Assembly (NCBI RefSeq): GCF_900143085.1
Contig: NZ_FRCZ01000007.1
Location: 124,001 to 188,000, forward strand
Length of the DNA stretch: 64,000 bases
From: Gracilibacillus kekensis
GTDB lineage: Bacteria; Bacillota; Bacilli; Bacillales; Amphibacillaceae
Reading direction: 5' to 3'
Positions 8,358-17,549 of this stretch are shown one piece after another. The notes beneath the pieces are model-generated. The model ran no database searches. It saw only the letters and a program-made list of their open reading frames with translations, and was not told the origin of the DNA. Position numbers and translations under genes: made by a program. The number at the start of each line of letters is the position of its first letter. The first letter of the stretch is position 1.

Positions 8358-8698
8358 TGCTAGTCTTGAATTTTGTAGATAGTAAAAGGGTGCTATATTT
8401 CAAAGAAATTATAGCGCTCGTCGTGATATGAAAATCGTGAATAATGGTTAATATAATAAGGTTTGCTTGAGGGCAGATCACGCTTTTTATTACCTAGAAA
8501 AATGGTAGAAGTGTTGTACAGAGAAACACATCTAATCCCTTTTCTCAGCAAATTAATCTGTAATACTCCATAAATCCGATCGTTTCGAACTGTACGGCAT
8601 CTCAAACTGAATCGACGTTTTTTTTGAAAGAATGAAGGTAATGTGGGAGATAAGAAGTTAGAATATTTTCAAAATTAGAACTTTTTTAATTACTCTAT
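8358..8698. other. non-coding stretch
   Basis: No gene is supported. Minus-strand frames at 8272-8481 and 8393-8605 lack ribosome sites, and their translations are not recognisable. No clear terminator for the lipoprotein genes was found here. Confidence 0.4.
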
Positions 8699-8752
8699 GA
8701 AATTGTATGATAAATCCTTATAATAGATTTTGGTTTGCTAGAAAATTTAGAT

Positions 8753-8767
8753 AATTTTCTGAAAATT
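8753..8767. promoter_or_regulatory. CodY box before the AbgT gene
   Basis: AATTTTCTGAAAATT matches the published CodY consensus AATTTTCWGAAAATT at all 15 positions. It lies 31 bases upstream of ATG 8799 and downstream of a TATAAT at 8719-8724, a position that would block transcription when branched-chain amino acids and GTP are plentiful. Confidence 0.8.
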
Positions 8768-8798
8768 AATTTAATTATATATAAAGGGTGAATATCAT

Positions 8799-10337
8799 AT
8801 GGAAGGCAAGAAAAAACAAGGCTTATTTCAAAGAAGTCTTGATCGAATTGAATACGTAGGGAACAAGTTACCGCATCCAGTAACACTTTTTATTATATTA
8901 GCATTTATCGTTTTAATTACGTCTGCGATTGTTTCCTCAACAGGTGTATCTGTTCAACATCCAGGAAATGCGGAAGAACAGATCACAGTGAAAAACTTAT
9001 TAAATGCGGAGGGAATTGCTTACATTTTTACAAGTATGGTTGATAACTTTATCAATTTTGCTCCGCTCGGTGTCGTGTTAGTAACAATGTTAGGGATAGG
9101 CTTGGCAGAACGTACCGGCCTTATTAGTGCTGGCTTGCGTGCTTTTGTTTTATCGTTACCAAAATCTCTAATAACTGCCGGATTAGTATTTGCCGGTATT
9201 ATGTCTAGTGTTGCAACAGATGCTGGATATGTTGTACTGCCACCATTAGGGGCTGTATTGTTTGCCGCTTTAGGTCGTCATCCTTTAGCTGGTTTAGCTG
9301 CTGCCTTTGCAGGGGTATCTGCCGGATTTAGTGCCAATCTGGTACCGACAGCTTTAGAGCCACTACTTGGAGAGATGACAATGGCTGCTGTTGCCACCAT
9401 TGGTGCTGAAGGAGAAGCATACGCCGAAACGATGAATATCTTGATGAACTATTATTTCACCGTTGTTTCTGTATTTCTATTAACGATTGTCGGAACATTT
9501 GTAACAGAGAAGATCGTAGAGCCAAGGTTAGGAGCATATACCGGCAGTTATAAAGAAGAGGCAACAGGATTATCTAAAATCGAGAAAAAAGGTTTGCGAT
9601 ATGCAGGTTTATCACTTTTGATCAGTGTGATTGCAGCATCCTTATTAATCGTACCTGAAAATGCCCCATTACGTGGAGAAGATGGTGCAATAATTATATC
9701 ACCATTTATGAGTTCGCTCGTTCCGATTATTTTTATTCTCTTCTTTATTCCAGGCGTCGTTTATGGAATTGTAACGAAAAATGTAAAAAATGATAAAGAT
9801 GTTGCAAACCATTTATCAGAGACGATGGGTTCAATGGGAATGTTTATTATCTTATCGTTTGCCGCTGGTCAATTTGTAGCATATTTTACGGAATCCAATT
9901 TAGGTATGTTAATTGGGGTGTATGGTGCAGAGTTTTTAAATACAATAAGTTTAAATGGTATTCCATTATTGATTGTATTTATTATCATCGCAGGAATTAT
10001 TAATATATTTATCGGAAGTGCGACAGCTAAATGGGCAATGATGGCACCGATATTTGTTCCGATTATGATGAAATTAGGTTATTCACCAGAACTAACTCAA
10101 ATGGCGTACCGTATTGCCGATTCATCGACAAATATCATTTCGCCATTAATGACATATTTTGCATTAATTATTGCATATGCGCAAAAATATGATAAGAAAA
10201 TGGGGATCGGTACACTTATTTCTACCATGTTCCCATACTCGATCTTCTTCTTTATCATTTGGACATTAATGTTAGTAGTATGGATGCTCCTCGGAATCGA
10301 TCTTGGTCCAGGATCACCAATTTATTACGATAATTAA
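8799..10337 (+). CDS. AbgT family transporter
   Basis: A 512-residue membrane protein of the AbgT family, full length (about 510 is usual), with a short cytoplasmic N-terminus (LDRIEYVGNKLPHPVTLF) and about 11 hydrophobic segments. The family-typical stretch GSATAKWAMMAPIFVPI lies near residue 405 and DSSTNIISPLM near 440. Relatives take up p-aminobenzoyl-glutamate or export sulfonamides; in a Gram-positive either is possible. The ribosome site AAAGGGTG precedes ATG 8799. It stands alone, with a CodY box in front and a strong terminator behind, so it is probably a starvation-induced importer. Confidence 0.88.
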   Translation: MEGKKKQGLFQRSLDRIEYVGNKLPHPVTLFIILAFIVLITSAIVSSTGVSVQHPGNAEEQITVKNLLNAEGIAYIFTSMVDNFINFAPLGVVLVTMLGIGLAERTGLISAGLRAFVLSLPKSLITAGLVFAGIMSSVATDAGYVVLPPLGAVLFAALGRHPLAGLAAAFAGVSAGFSANLVPTALEPLLGEMTMAAVATIGAEGEAYAETMNILMNYYFTVVSVFLLTIVGTFVTEKIVEPRLGAYTGSYKEEATGLSKIEKKGLRYAGLSLLISVIAASLLIVPENAPLRGEDGAIIISPFMSSLVPIIFILFFIPGVVYGIVTKNVKNDKDVANHLSETMGSMGMFIILSFAAGQFVAYFTESNLGMLIGVYGAEFLNTISLNGIPLLIVFIIIAGIINIFIGSATAKWAMMAPIFVPIMMKLGYSPELTQMAYRIADSSTNIISPLMTYFALIIAYAQKYDKKMGIGTLISTMFPYSIFFFIIWTLMLVVWMLLGIDLGPGSPIYYDN

Positions 10338-10340
10338 ACA

Positions 10341-10380
10341 AAAACGACTTTGCTTTAACACAAAGCAAAGTCGTTTTTTT
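10341..10380 (+). terminator. rho-independent terminator
   Basis: AAAACGACTTTGCTTT pairs with AAAGCAAAGTCGTTTT, ending in seven T. It ends the AbgT transcript. Confidence 0.9.
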
Positions 10381-10434
10381 ACAAGTCTTAGCTTATTTCA
10401 CACTATATAAAAGTGTGTTTCATGGAATAACACG

Positions 10435-10548
10435 TTGCTTCTTGCAGAATTGCTCTTCTTCTTGCATATCGGGTTGTTCTTCTTGCAGATTCGCTCTTCT
10501 TCTTGCATTTCGGGCTGCTCTTCTTGCAAATTCACTCTCCTACTTTCA
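10435..10548. repeat. 20/21-base phased array of CTTGCA words
   Basis: The word CTTCTTGCA recurs with CTTGCA beginning at 10441, 10461, 10482, 10502 and 10523, that is at steps of 20, 21, 20, 21 bases. The sequence between the words is looser (CTC or GG-rich plus TTC). This is the reverse complement of the word in the array at 38511-38725. Degenerate copies seem to continue into the 3' end of the RDD gene. Confidence 0.8.
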
Positions 10549-10562
10549 TTTCCACTGTTCTT

Positions 10563-11351
10563 TTAGTATTCCCACTCTTCTTTTAGGTGGAGGTAAAGTA
10601 GGATCAGCCAGTCTTCATCATTTAATGCATTATTCGTTAGTTGATCCTTTACTTTAGGTAATAAAATCTTACTCACCTGCATCGTTAGTTGATCTTTTTC
10701 TTGTGTGCGTAAATCAACAATGCGATGTACATAGGTTTGTAATAGATGCCAATCCTTTTGGGAAAATTGTTTAAGATGAACACTTTCTAATTGCAATGTT
10801 TCTTTTCTCAACCCTTTATCGCTTATATATTTATCGAGAGGTTTCTGTCGGGATTTCTTTTGTTTTTCATGTACCACAATGGTACCAGCAGTAATATCCC
10901 CTAAACGTTTATGTTTATCATGAGCGAAAATAAGAATAATACCTACAGCATAAGCACCGGGTAACATATCTATGATCCTTACAAAATTACGAATAATGCT
11001 TGACAATAAGGTGATATTATGCCCATTTTCCTGAATGACACGAATTCCTATCATTCGCTTGCCAATGGTTCGTCCACCCCAAAAATATTCAAACAAAATA
11101 AAATAACCAAAATTAAGGATAAATATGACGATTAGAACAATAGCTAATATGAGACTTTCACCAGAGCCCACGAAGAAGTTTGTAAAACTGTTCGTAAAGG
11201 CCAACAATAAAAATAGGATAATCAAAAATTGGGTGAACATGATAATAGCATAATCAATGATATGTGCGGCAGACCTTGATCCTAATCCAGCTAATTGAAA
11301 CTGTAGGGAAACGTATTCCGGTGTTTTAACTCCTAATTTTTCCTGTTCCAT
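10563..11351 (-). CDS. RDD family membrane protein
   Basis: About 262 residues. I chose ATG 11351 (RBS AAAGAGGTCG) over the longer frame, because family proteins begin close to the segment VSLQFQLAGLGSRSAAHIIDYAII, which carries the R and D of the RDD motif. Three or four membrane segments follow, with FEYFWGGRTIGKRMIGIRVI and AHDKHKRLGDITAGTIVV, both standard RDD signatures. The C-terminal 90 residues are soluble. It is divergent from the SpoIIM-like gene, which commonly accompanies RDD, MoxR and DUF58 genes. Its biochemical role is not known. Confidence 0.85.
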   Translation of the reverse strand: MEQEKLGVKTPEYVSLQFQLAGLGSRSAAHIIDYAIIMFTQFLIILFLLLAFTNSFTNFFVGSGESLILAIVLIVIFILNFGYFILFEYFWGGRTIGKRMIGIRVIQENGHNITLLSSIIRNFVRIIDMLPGAYAVGIILIFAHDKHKRLGDITAGTIVVHEKQKKSRQKPLDKYISDKGLRKETLQLESVHLKQFSQKDWHLLQTYVHRIVDLRTQEKDQLTMQVSKILLPKVKDQLTNNALNDEDWLILLYLHLKEEWEY

Positions 11352-11442
11352 ATTCGACCTCTTTCTGTCCTTTATTAAGTTCTTTTCATTTACGTAGTCT
11401 TTCAGTATAATATAGTAAAAAGCTAGAAAAAAAGGTGATTTT

Positions 11443-12411
11443 ATGCAAATCAATCAATTTATTAAACAAAATCGTTCAGATTGGGAGCAGTTAGAGATTC
11501 TTACTACCAATTTACAAAAGAAAAAAACATATCAAGTAATTGAAGAATTCCAACATACATATCAAAAGGTTGCCAGACAATTATCTTATAGTCAAACTTA
11601 TTTTCCTGATGAAGATGTTACGCATTACCTTAACGAGATCGTAGCAAAAGCACATAATGTACTCTACCAATCTCAACAATCCTCTTGGAAGCAAGCCTAT
11701 CATTTCTTTTCAAGTAAATTTGTCGGACTGTTACTTGAACAATGGAAGGCGATCATCATTGCGATGCTTCTTTTTTTCATTGGAGGCCTAGCGAGTTTTA
11801 TTACAGTAATCGATAATCCCGCACATCTACACGGGATTTTGCCGGAAGAAATGGTGCAATCTGTTGAACCTGAGTCATTAGGAGAAAACCCTCAAGCGGT
11901 TGATGCACCGGTTATGTCAGTAGAGATTATGACTAACAATATACGAGTAGCGATTCTTGCCTTTGCAGGCGGCATAACTTTCGGGATCCTTACAGTATAT
12001 GTATTAATCTATAACGGTATATTAATTGGTGCATTAGCGGGACTATTCTGGAATTATAGTAATTCCTATTCCTTTTGGGCCTACATTGTCCCTCACGGAA
12101 TAATTGAACTCTTAGCCATCTTTATTGCAGGTGGTGCGGGCTTATTAATGGGTTACAAAATATTTGTCCCAGGAAAATATTCGAGAGGATACCAGCTCAA
12201 AGTACAAACCGTTCGTTCTGTTCAACTCTTATTAGGTACAATTCCGTTGTTTGTAATAGCTGGTATCATCGAAGGTTATATCACACCTGCGGATATCTCC
12301 TTAGAAATGAAATATCTGGTAGCAATTATAACTGCTGTTGGATTGTTAGCCTACATGATTGCTGGGCATTTTCTGATGCAACGAAGAAGGTTACAACAAT
12401 CCGCGATTTAA
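11443..12411 (+). CDS. SpoIIM-like (DUF95) membrane protein
   Basis: A 322-residue protein with a soluble helical N-terminal third and five or six membrane segments, matching stage II sporulation protein M / DUF95. Family-like stretches are NNIRVAILAFAGGITFG and PHGIIELLAIFIAGGAGL. The ribosome site AAAAAAGGTGA precedes ATG 11443. It is longer than B. subtilis SpoIIM and belongs to the branch that travels with RDD and MoxR/DUF58 genes, so a direct sporulation role should not be assumed. Its last 21 bases overlap the 3' end of the convergent DUF58 gene. Confidence 0.85.
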   Translation: MQINQFIKQNRSDWEQLEILTTNLQKKKTYQVIEEFQHTYQKVARQLSYSQTYFPDEDVTHYLNEIVAKAHNVLYQSQQSSWKQAYHFFSSKFVGLLLEQWKAIIIAMLLFFIGGLASFITVIDNPAHLHGILPEEMVQSVEPESLGENPQAVDAPVMSVEIMTNNIRVAILAFAGGITFGILTVYVLIYNGILIGALAGLFWNYSNSYSFWAYIVPHGIIELLAIFIAGGAGLLMGYKIFVPGKYSRGYQLKVQTVRSVQLLLGTIPLFVIAGIIEGYITPADISLEMKYLVAIITAVGLLAYMIAGHFLMQRRRLQQSAI

Positions 12412-13746
12412 TGTTTCAATATAATGGGATACAGACGTCACTGCTAACCGATCTGCAGGAGCTTCGAGCATGGGTAAACCATGCTTTTCCCATTTTCGCA
12501 TCACTTGTTTTTGATAGATATATTGCTTTTGTGCAATACTCTTTTCCATGGTAACTAGAGCACTGGTAGGCTTTCTTTTTATTTTTTCATGAAGTAGTTG
12601 ATCCTCAATACCAATCATCACAAAAAGATGTTTCTTTCGTAGTTTTTTCATATAAAAAAGATGGTAATCTTCATTAACAAATGTTTGGACATCGCTGAAC
12701 AATAAGATCATACTTCGTTTTCGCTGGATCGATTGAGCGTGTTGAATTGCTAAAGCATAGTTAGACTCTTGTGCGTCAACCTCTACAGAATAGATCGATT
12801 GAAGAATAGTATTAAGGTGTTCCAATCCTCTGCCAGCAGGAACAACCGCTTTGATTTCTTTCGAGAAGGCAATAACCGATACATGGTCGCCATTATGTAA
12901 AGCGGCTGTTGCAAGTGTTATTGCAGCTTCTACAGATTTCTCTAAGCGATTTCCTTCCTCAAGCTCTACACCCATCATTCGACCACAGTCAATTAGGATC
13001 GTTAGATACTTTCCGTGTTCTGGTTCATATTCATTGGTCATCATATCTTGTAATTTCGCAGATTGGCGCCAGTTAATCTTTCGTGGATCATCCCCAACGA
13101 CGTAACTTCGAACCTTAGAAAATTCTCCAACACCACTGCGCATTTTTCGGATTTTTATCCCCTCATGCAACAAATAGTTTTGAGCACTTGCTAAATACCG
13201 TTTGGCTTCAGATAAATTTGGAATAACCTTTACTTGATTTAGTAAAGTATAGGTTATTTGCCGTTCCCATAATCCGAATTTTGTCTTGAATCGCAAATAT
13301 AACTTATCAATGAGATAATCTCCTCGTATTTGAGGAAAGACTTCATAGGTAACCCTCAATTTTTGCTCAGCTGGGATCTTCTGGCCTTGAGGAAATATTG
13401 TTTGAAACGATGTAGGTATTCCGTCTTTTATGCGTACGAAATAATCATCTGTTGTACGATTGTGAATATGAATCGAAATGGTTTGTTTCTGATAACGTTC
13501 CATTTCCTTTTCGACGTTTCTTTCTACTGCTATTTCTATCTTTTTGGGTAACAAAAAGATATCTGTCGTCAAAAGTGCAATCATGAGAATAGTTGCTATC
13601 GCAAGAAATAGCCATGAGAATTGCCAAAATGACAAAACAAGCATTGCAATAAAGAACAGGCAGTATAAAAGTAATAATTTTTTGGTTGGTATAATGCCTT
13701 TATCGCGGAACAGCAATCGATCCCACAAGCTCTTGAATCGTTTCAT
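12391..13746 (-). CDS. DUF58 domain protein (VWA-like)
   Basis: About 451 residues from ATG 13746 (RBS GGAGGG). The frame is open further upstream, but that part overlaps the MoxR gene and does not look like protein. Two membrane helices lie near the N-terminus (LLLLYCLFFIAML and on). The DUF58 core is GVGEFSKVRSYVVGDDPRKINWRQSAK, followed by a von Willebrand A-like segment (LTILIDCGRMMGVE) whose metal-binding motif is incomplete. The family works with MoxR ATPases, perhaps in assembly or maturation of envelope or enzyme complexes. Its start lies inside the MoxR gene (47-base overlap), which suggests coupled translation. Confidence 0.87.
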   Translation of the reverse strand: MKRFKSLWDRLLFRDKGIIPTKKLLLLYCLFFIAMLVLSFWQFSWLFLAIATILMIALLTTDIFLLPKKIEIAVERNVEKEMERYQKQTISIHIHNRTTDDYFVRIKDGIPTSFQTIFPQGQKIPAEQKLRVTYEVFPQIRGDYLIDKLYLRFKTKFGLWERQITYTLLNQVKVIPNLSEAKRYLASAQNYLLHEGIKIRKMRSGVGEFSKVRSYVVGDDPRKINWRQSAKLQDMMTNEYEPEHGKYLTILIDCGRMMGVELEEGNRLEKSVEAAITLATAALHNGDHVSVIAFSKEIKAVVPAGRGLEHLNTILQSIYSVEVDAQESNYALAIQHAQSIQRKRSMILLFSDVQTFVNEDYHLFYMKKLRKKHLFVMIGIEDQLLHEKIKRKPTSALVTMEKSIAQKQYIYQKQVMRKWEKHGLPMLEAPADRLAVTSVSHYIETLNRGLL

Positions 13747-14629
13747 CGATATCAGATCCCTCCAATTCTGCATATGGAGATAGTTGGATACGGTGACGAA
13801 GACTTGGTACAGCAACAATCTTAACGTCATCTGGTGTAATATAATCACGATTATCAAGGTATGCCCAGGCTTGTGCTGTTTTAGCGATGGCGATTGCTGC
13901 CCTCGTACTAGCACCATATTGAATATGCTCTAGTTCTCGCGTTTTTCTAACCATTTTCATAATATAGTCGGCTATTTCATCGCTAATGTGCACTTTTTGA
14001 ATGGCATTTTGAACCTCTGCTAAAGCCTCGTTTGTAAAGATGGCTGTTATGTCTTGAGGATTACTTTGTTCTGCCATTACCATTTGCAACACAGATGTTT
14101 CCTCTTCAAGCGTTGGGAAATCTACTTTTAACTTAAAGAAAAAACGATCTTGCTGTGCTTCTGGTAATGGATATGTACCTTCAAATTCGATTGGATTCTG
14201 GGTAGCTGCTACAAAGAAAAAATTGGGTAATTTATAAGTTTCACCTTGAATGGTTACCTGTTTTTCTTCCATTGCTTCCAATAAAGCTGCCTGTGTTTTG
14301 GCTGGTGTTCGATTAATTTCATCTGCCAGCAGGACATTTGTAAAAATAGGTCCTTTCAATGTTTGGAAGGCATGTTCCTTCATATTGTAGATGGAACTCC
14401 CAGTTATATCACTAGGTAATAGATCTGGAGTAAATTGGATTCGGTTAAAACTGCTATCTAACAAATTTGCCAGTGTTTTAACCATTTGTGTCTTACCCGT
14501 ACCAGGTACCCCTTCTATTAAGACATGACCACCTGCTAAAGCAGCCGTTAATAGTAAACGTAAATTCTTTTGTTGACCAATAATTTTTTCTTCATACTTT
14601 TCTAATAAAGATGTAATAGTTGAAGTCAA
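13700..14629 (-). CDS. MoxR family AAA+ ATPase
   Basis: A 309-residue AAA+ ATPase. Walker A is GVPGTGKTQ (near residue 40), Walker B is VLLADEINRTPAKTQAALLEAMEE, sensor 1 is FVAATQNPIEFEGTYPLPEAQQDRF, and the lid domain ends with YGASTRAAIAIAKTAQAWA. It starts at TTG 14629, overlapping the TGA of the preceding gene in a TTGA arrangement, with GAGGTGGAG upstream. MoxR proteins act as ATP-driven chaperones, usually with a DUF58 or VWA partner, which here is the next gene. The set GPDPase_memb/DUF4129/DUF4350/MoxR/DUF58 is conserved in Bacilli. Confidence 0.93.
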   Translation of the reverse strand: MTSTITSLLEKYEEKIIGQQKNLRLLLTAALAGGHVLIEGVPGTGKTQMVKTLANLLDSSFNRIQFTPDLLPSDITGSSIYNMKEHAFQTLKGPIFTNVLLADEINRTPAKTQAALLEAMEEKQVTIQGETYKLPNFFFVAATQNPIEFEGTYPLPEAQQDRFFFKLKVDFPTLEEETSVLQMVMAEQSNPQDITAIFTNEALAEVQNAIQKVHISDEIADYIMKMVRKTRELEHIQYGASTRAAIAIAKTAQAWAYLDNRDYITPDDVKIVAVPSLRHRIQLSPYAELEGSDIDETIQELVGSIAVPR

Positions 14630-15753
14630 TTTGTCTCCACCTCTTCTCTGATTTTATCGATTTCACCTGACCATTTAAGGAACTCTTGTTTATTTAACGT
14701 TTGTTGCTCGGTAATGGTTTCAAATCCTTTTGCAATTTGGTTTAATTCTATGGCTGACATGCTCGTTAATTTTCCTTCTATACTATTTAAACGATCTTGC
14801 CAACTTTTGTAATAAGGAATCCCATATCGTTGACGAATAGCTTCCTGCAAATAATCGAGCTGGTCCTTAATGGAGGGTTGATAGTTTTTCCCCTTTAATT
14901 GCCATATTGCTAGAGCTTTTAAACGTTCATCGCTAAAGCGTACGGTTTCTTCTCTGACTGTTGTAATAGGACCGAACCGTTTTCCTTGATGCCATAATAG
15001 AAAAATAGTGGCGATAATCCCTTGAACTAGTAAGATATATGACCAATTTGGATATAAGGCAAACGGCGAAACCAGTCCCCCAGAATCGGTTAGACCATAT
15101 TCATCAAAAATAACTGTTTCCATGTCTTGAATAGGAAGGATCGTGAATAAGACGTCAAGGTGTTGTTCCTTCGTGATTTGACCATTTGTAAGCCAATCAG
15201 GTTCTGTCAGCACTATTAGAGAGCCTTCTCCAAGTTCTCTTTCTATGGCTAACACTCCAAATTCATCTTTTAGCAAAACACGGTCATCTTCATGCAATAC
15301 AATTCGATGTGTACTATCGTGAAGAACATCAAATGATTGATTCTGGTGAGTTACTTCCAAAGTTTGATCTTCTTCGTTAAAAAAGGCTTCCATGGCATAC
15401 TCTGTTTCGATTCCAAATAAGCTGTCTGGATTCTGTTTTGCTAATATGATCGTATTACCGTTTTTTAAATAGTCTTGGTAGTGCTTTTCCACACTATTTT
15501 CAGAATAAATAGGTGGATTTAATAAAAAACGTACTTCTCCTGTGCTTGTTTTATTTGGTAATGATTCACTATCCTCTACTTGATATTGATTTTGATTCAA
15601 ATATGTATAGAAACCTTTTAAACCTGTTGGTGCTGGTGATTCAACCAGGTAAGGTGGATAGGGTGTAGGTGTACTATTGCGTGTAAATACACTGACCAGA
15701 ATCAGAATCAAAAAAAAGACGACAGCTACGATCCATGTTCGTTTACCGAGCAT
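14626..15753 (-). CDS. DUF4350 domain membrane protein
   Basis: A 375-residue protein with one N-terminal membrane helix, a large external domain (GLKGFYTYLNQNQYQVEDSE and following beta/alpha segments), a second helix near residue 235 (YILLVQGIIATIFLLWH) and a cytoplasmic helical tail. This is the layout of DUF4350 proteins coded next to MoxR. The external domain resembles the ABC-type GIFT-like fold, but I cannot assign a ligand. Its start overlaps the DUF4129 stop by one base and its stop overlaps the MoxR start, so the genes are tightly coupled. Confidence 0.8.
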   Translation of the reverse strand: MLGKRTWIVAVVFFLILILVSVFTRNSTPTPYPPYLVESPAPTGLKGFYTYLNQNQYQVEDSESLPNKTSTGEVRFLLNPPIYSENSVEKHYQDYLKNGNTIILAKQNPDSLFGIETEYAMEAFFNEEDQTLEVTHQNQSFDVLHDSTHRIVLHEDDRVLLKDEFGVLAIERELGEGSLIVLTEPDWLTNGQITKEQHLDVLFTILPIQDMETVIFDEYGLTDSGGLVSPFALYPNWSYILLVQGIIATIFLLWHQGKRFGPITTVREETVRFSDERLKALAIWQLKGKNYQPSIKDQLDYLQEAIRQRYGIPYYKSWQDRLNSIEGKLTSMSAIELNQIAKGFETITEQQTLNKQEFLKWSGEIDKIREEVETN

Positions 15754-16415
15754 TATCGTTCACCTATTTCTTTATCGAATGGATGATTTTGAGCGATGGA
15801 ATTTATCCAATCTAAGATTTTAGCTTGATACTGTTGATAATCTTCAGCCGTTATTTGTTGTTCACCGTATGTGGATCTATCAAAAAATAAAGCTAATTGA
15901 TAAAAATCCTGTGCTAAAGCATGTTCGGTTTGTTTTAACTCATCATAGTAATCCCAGTTTGTTTTCCATAATTTCGCTGTTAACAAGCTTTTGTCGTTTA
16001 AAAGCAGTAAGAATGCTAGGAATTGGTGACGTGTTGCAAGACGATACTCTTCTTCTGACGCATATTGTTTCGCCACATTCAAGTGCTCTTGATAACCCCA
16101 TTGTAATTGATTACTAGAAGCAAAAGGTTGGTGATTCTTAAGTCGTTTTCTTCTAGTGACCGTCATTATAATTGCAACGATACCGATTGCTACAGCAAGT
16201 AGTATCACAATCAATACGACCGTTATAATACTATTGCCTACTGTAGTACTCGGATCAAAGGATTCAAAAACTTTTGATAGAATATCTGCAAGCCATTCTC
16301 TAATAGCATCCCAAGATTTTTCTACGAAACTACGATTATCTTCATAATAAATTTGATATTCTCTTTTACTAAGGATTTCTATTAATTGCTCTCGTTCTTT
16401 TTGATAAGATGACAT
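15753..16415 (-). CDS. DUF4129 domain protein
   Basis: A 220-residue protein with one central membrane helix (SIITVVLIVILLAVAIGIVAI) and a C-terminal DUF4129 domain marked by EEYRLATRHQFLAFLLLLNDKSLL...WKTNWDY. DUF4129 is also found as the C-terminal part of some transglutaminase-like membrane proteins linked to MoxR/DUF58 operons; the transglutaminase domain itself is absent here. The ribosome site TAAAGGAGA precedes ATG 16415. It is the second gene of the minus-strand operon. Confidence 0.82.
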   Translation of the reverse strand: MSSYQKEREQLIEILSKREYQIYYEDNRSFVEKSWDAIREWLADILSKVFESFDPSTTVGNSIITVVLIVILLAVAIGIVAIIMTVTRRKRLKNHQPFASSNQLQWGYQEHLNVAKQYASEEEYRLATRHQFLAFLLLLNDKSLLTAKLWKTNWDYYDELKQTEHALAQDFYQLALFFDRSTYGEQQITAEDYQQYQAKILDWINSIAQNHPFDKEIGER

Positions 16416-16427
16416 GTATAATCTCCT

Positions 16428-17339
16428 TTAAGATCGCTCAGTCACATCGTATTCACTAATCATTTCTTTAAGGTCAGTAGCTTCTCGTCTTGTGGTAGAG
16501 TCAAAGTACATCACTGCATAACCAACGATAGTTACAATGGAAGTTACAATAGAAATAATATTAGTTAATAAGTAGAATAAAACACTGTTTCCTAAAAATA
16601 TTAAAGGAAGTTGTAATACGGTGGTTATGATTCCTGTTATGATAAATAGAACAAGAAATAGTCCAAAAAATTTCCATGTTTGTCTTTTGGTTAGACGCCA
16701 GCTTTTAGATAGACCTGGTGCTACTTTCTCAAATAAAATAGCTGGCAGATATAAACTCCATCTAGTAAACAAAAGGCCTACTCCAATAAACATCAATGTC
16801 GAAATGGTAAACATCATAATAACGCCAAAAATCGGATCGATGAACATAAACATAATACTCGAGAGCCCAGTAAGCATAAAAACAATAATTATAAATCCAA
16901 ACAACATAAGACCTATTAAAAGTGTGCTCCAAAACATTGGCCAATAACGCGGCATTGCACGTTTTATCATATCTTTGGCAAAAAGGGTATCCTTACTCTC
17001 ACGAGTTAGTTTAACGGTCCATATAATCGCACCTGCAATTAGTGGTGTTGCAAAAATAAGGATGAGATTTACAAACATACTAGTAAAATCTTCTTGGACG
17101 GTCGAATTTGCGAAAGAATCAGCATTTGTTACGATTTGGTCAAGCAGGTTTTGTCCAGGATCTGAACTGGTAATTAAGTCACGACCAGACAAGCTAAGTA
17201 TAAGTGCTTGTAATGCAAATACTGGTACCATTATTAAAAAGGTGATCATAAAAAGTGTTTTGAATCGTGTTTTAATAATGCGAAATGTTTGATCTAATAT
17301 TTCTCCAAATCCTAAAGGTTTATTTGTGTTTTCATTCAT
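16428..17339 (-). CDS. multi-pass membrane protein, GPDPase membrane-domain type
   Basis: A 303-residue protein with about six membrane segments. The opening (KPLGFGEILDQTFRIIKTRFKTLFMITFLIMVP, quoted in part) and the later LSKSWRLTKRQTWKFFGLFLV resemble the membrane domain attached to some glycerophosphoryl diester phosphodiesterases. No phosphodiesterase domain is present. GAGGAGG precedes ATG 17339. It appears to be the first gene of the five-gene MoxR operon and is separated from the next by 12 bases. Function unknown. Confidence 0.75.
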   Translation of the reverse strand: MNENTNKPLGFGEILDQTFRIIKTRFKTLFMITFLIMVPVFALQALILSLSGRDLITSSDPGQNLLDQIVTNADSFANSTVQEDFTSMFVNLILIFATPLIAGAIIWTVKLTRESKDTLFAKDMIKRAMPRYWPMFWSTLLIGLMLFGFIIIVFMLTGLSSIMFMFIDPIFGVIMMFTISTLMFIGVGLLFTRWSLYLPAILFEKVAPGLSKSWRLTKRQTWKFFGLFLVLFIITGIITTVLQLPLIFLGNSVLFYLLTNIISIVTSIVTIVGYAVMYFDSTTRREATDLKEMISEYDVTERS

Positions 17340-17549
17340 TTATTTCCATCCTCCTCAAAATTCAGCATACATTGCTTATTTTAACATGATTTACGAGATA
17401 TGGAATATATTTTTAAATAAAAGGTAAAAAATAGGTAGTTCTATTTTGCTTTCATGAAAGGGACGTGTGGAAATGTATAGGGTGATGCGGATATAAATGT
17501 TGTTGACGAGATATCTGTAATGGACTTTACTCGTCAACAACCTCTTTGT

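Noticed and set aside
8393-8605. 70-residue minus-strand frame upstream of the AbgT gene
   Set aside because: No ribosome site, no recognisable domain, and it overlaps another equally weak frame.
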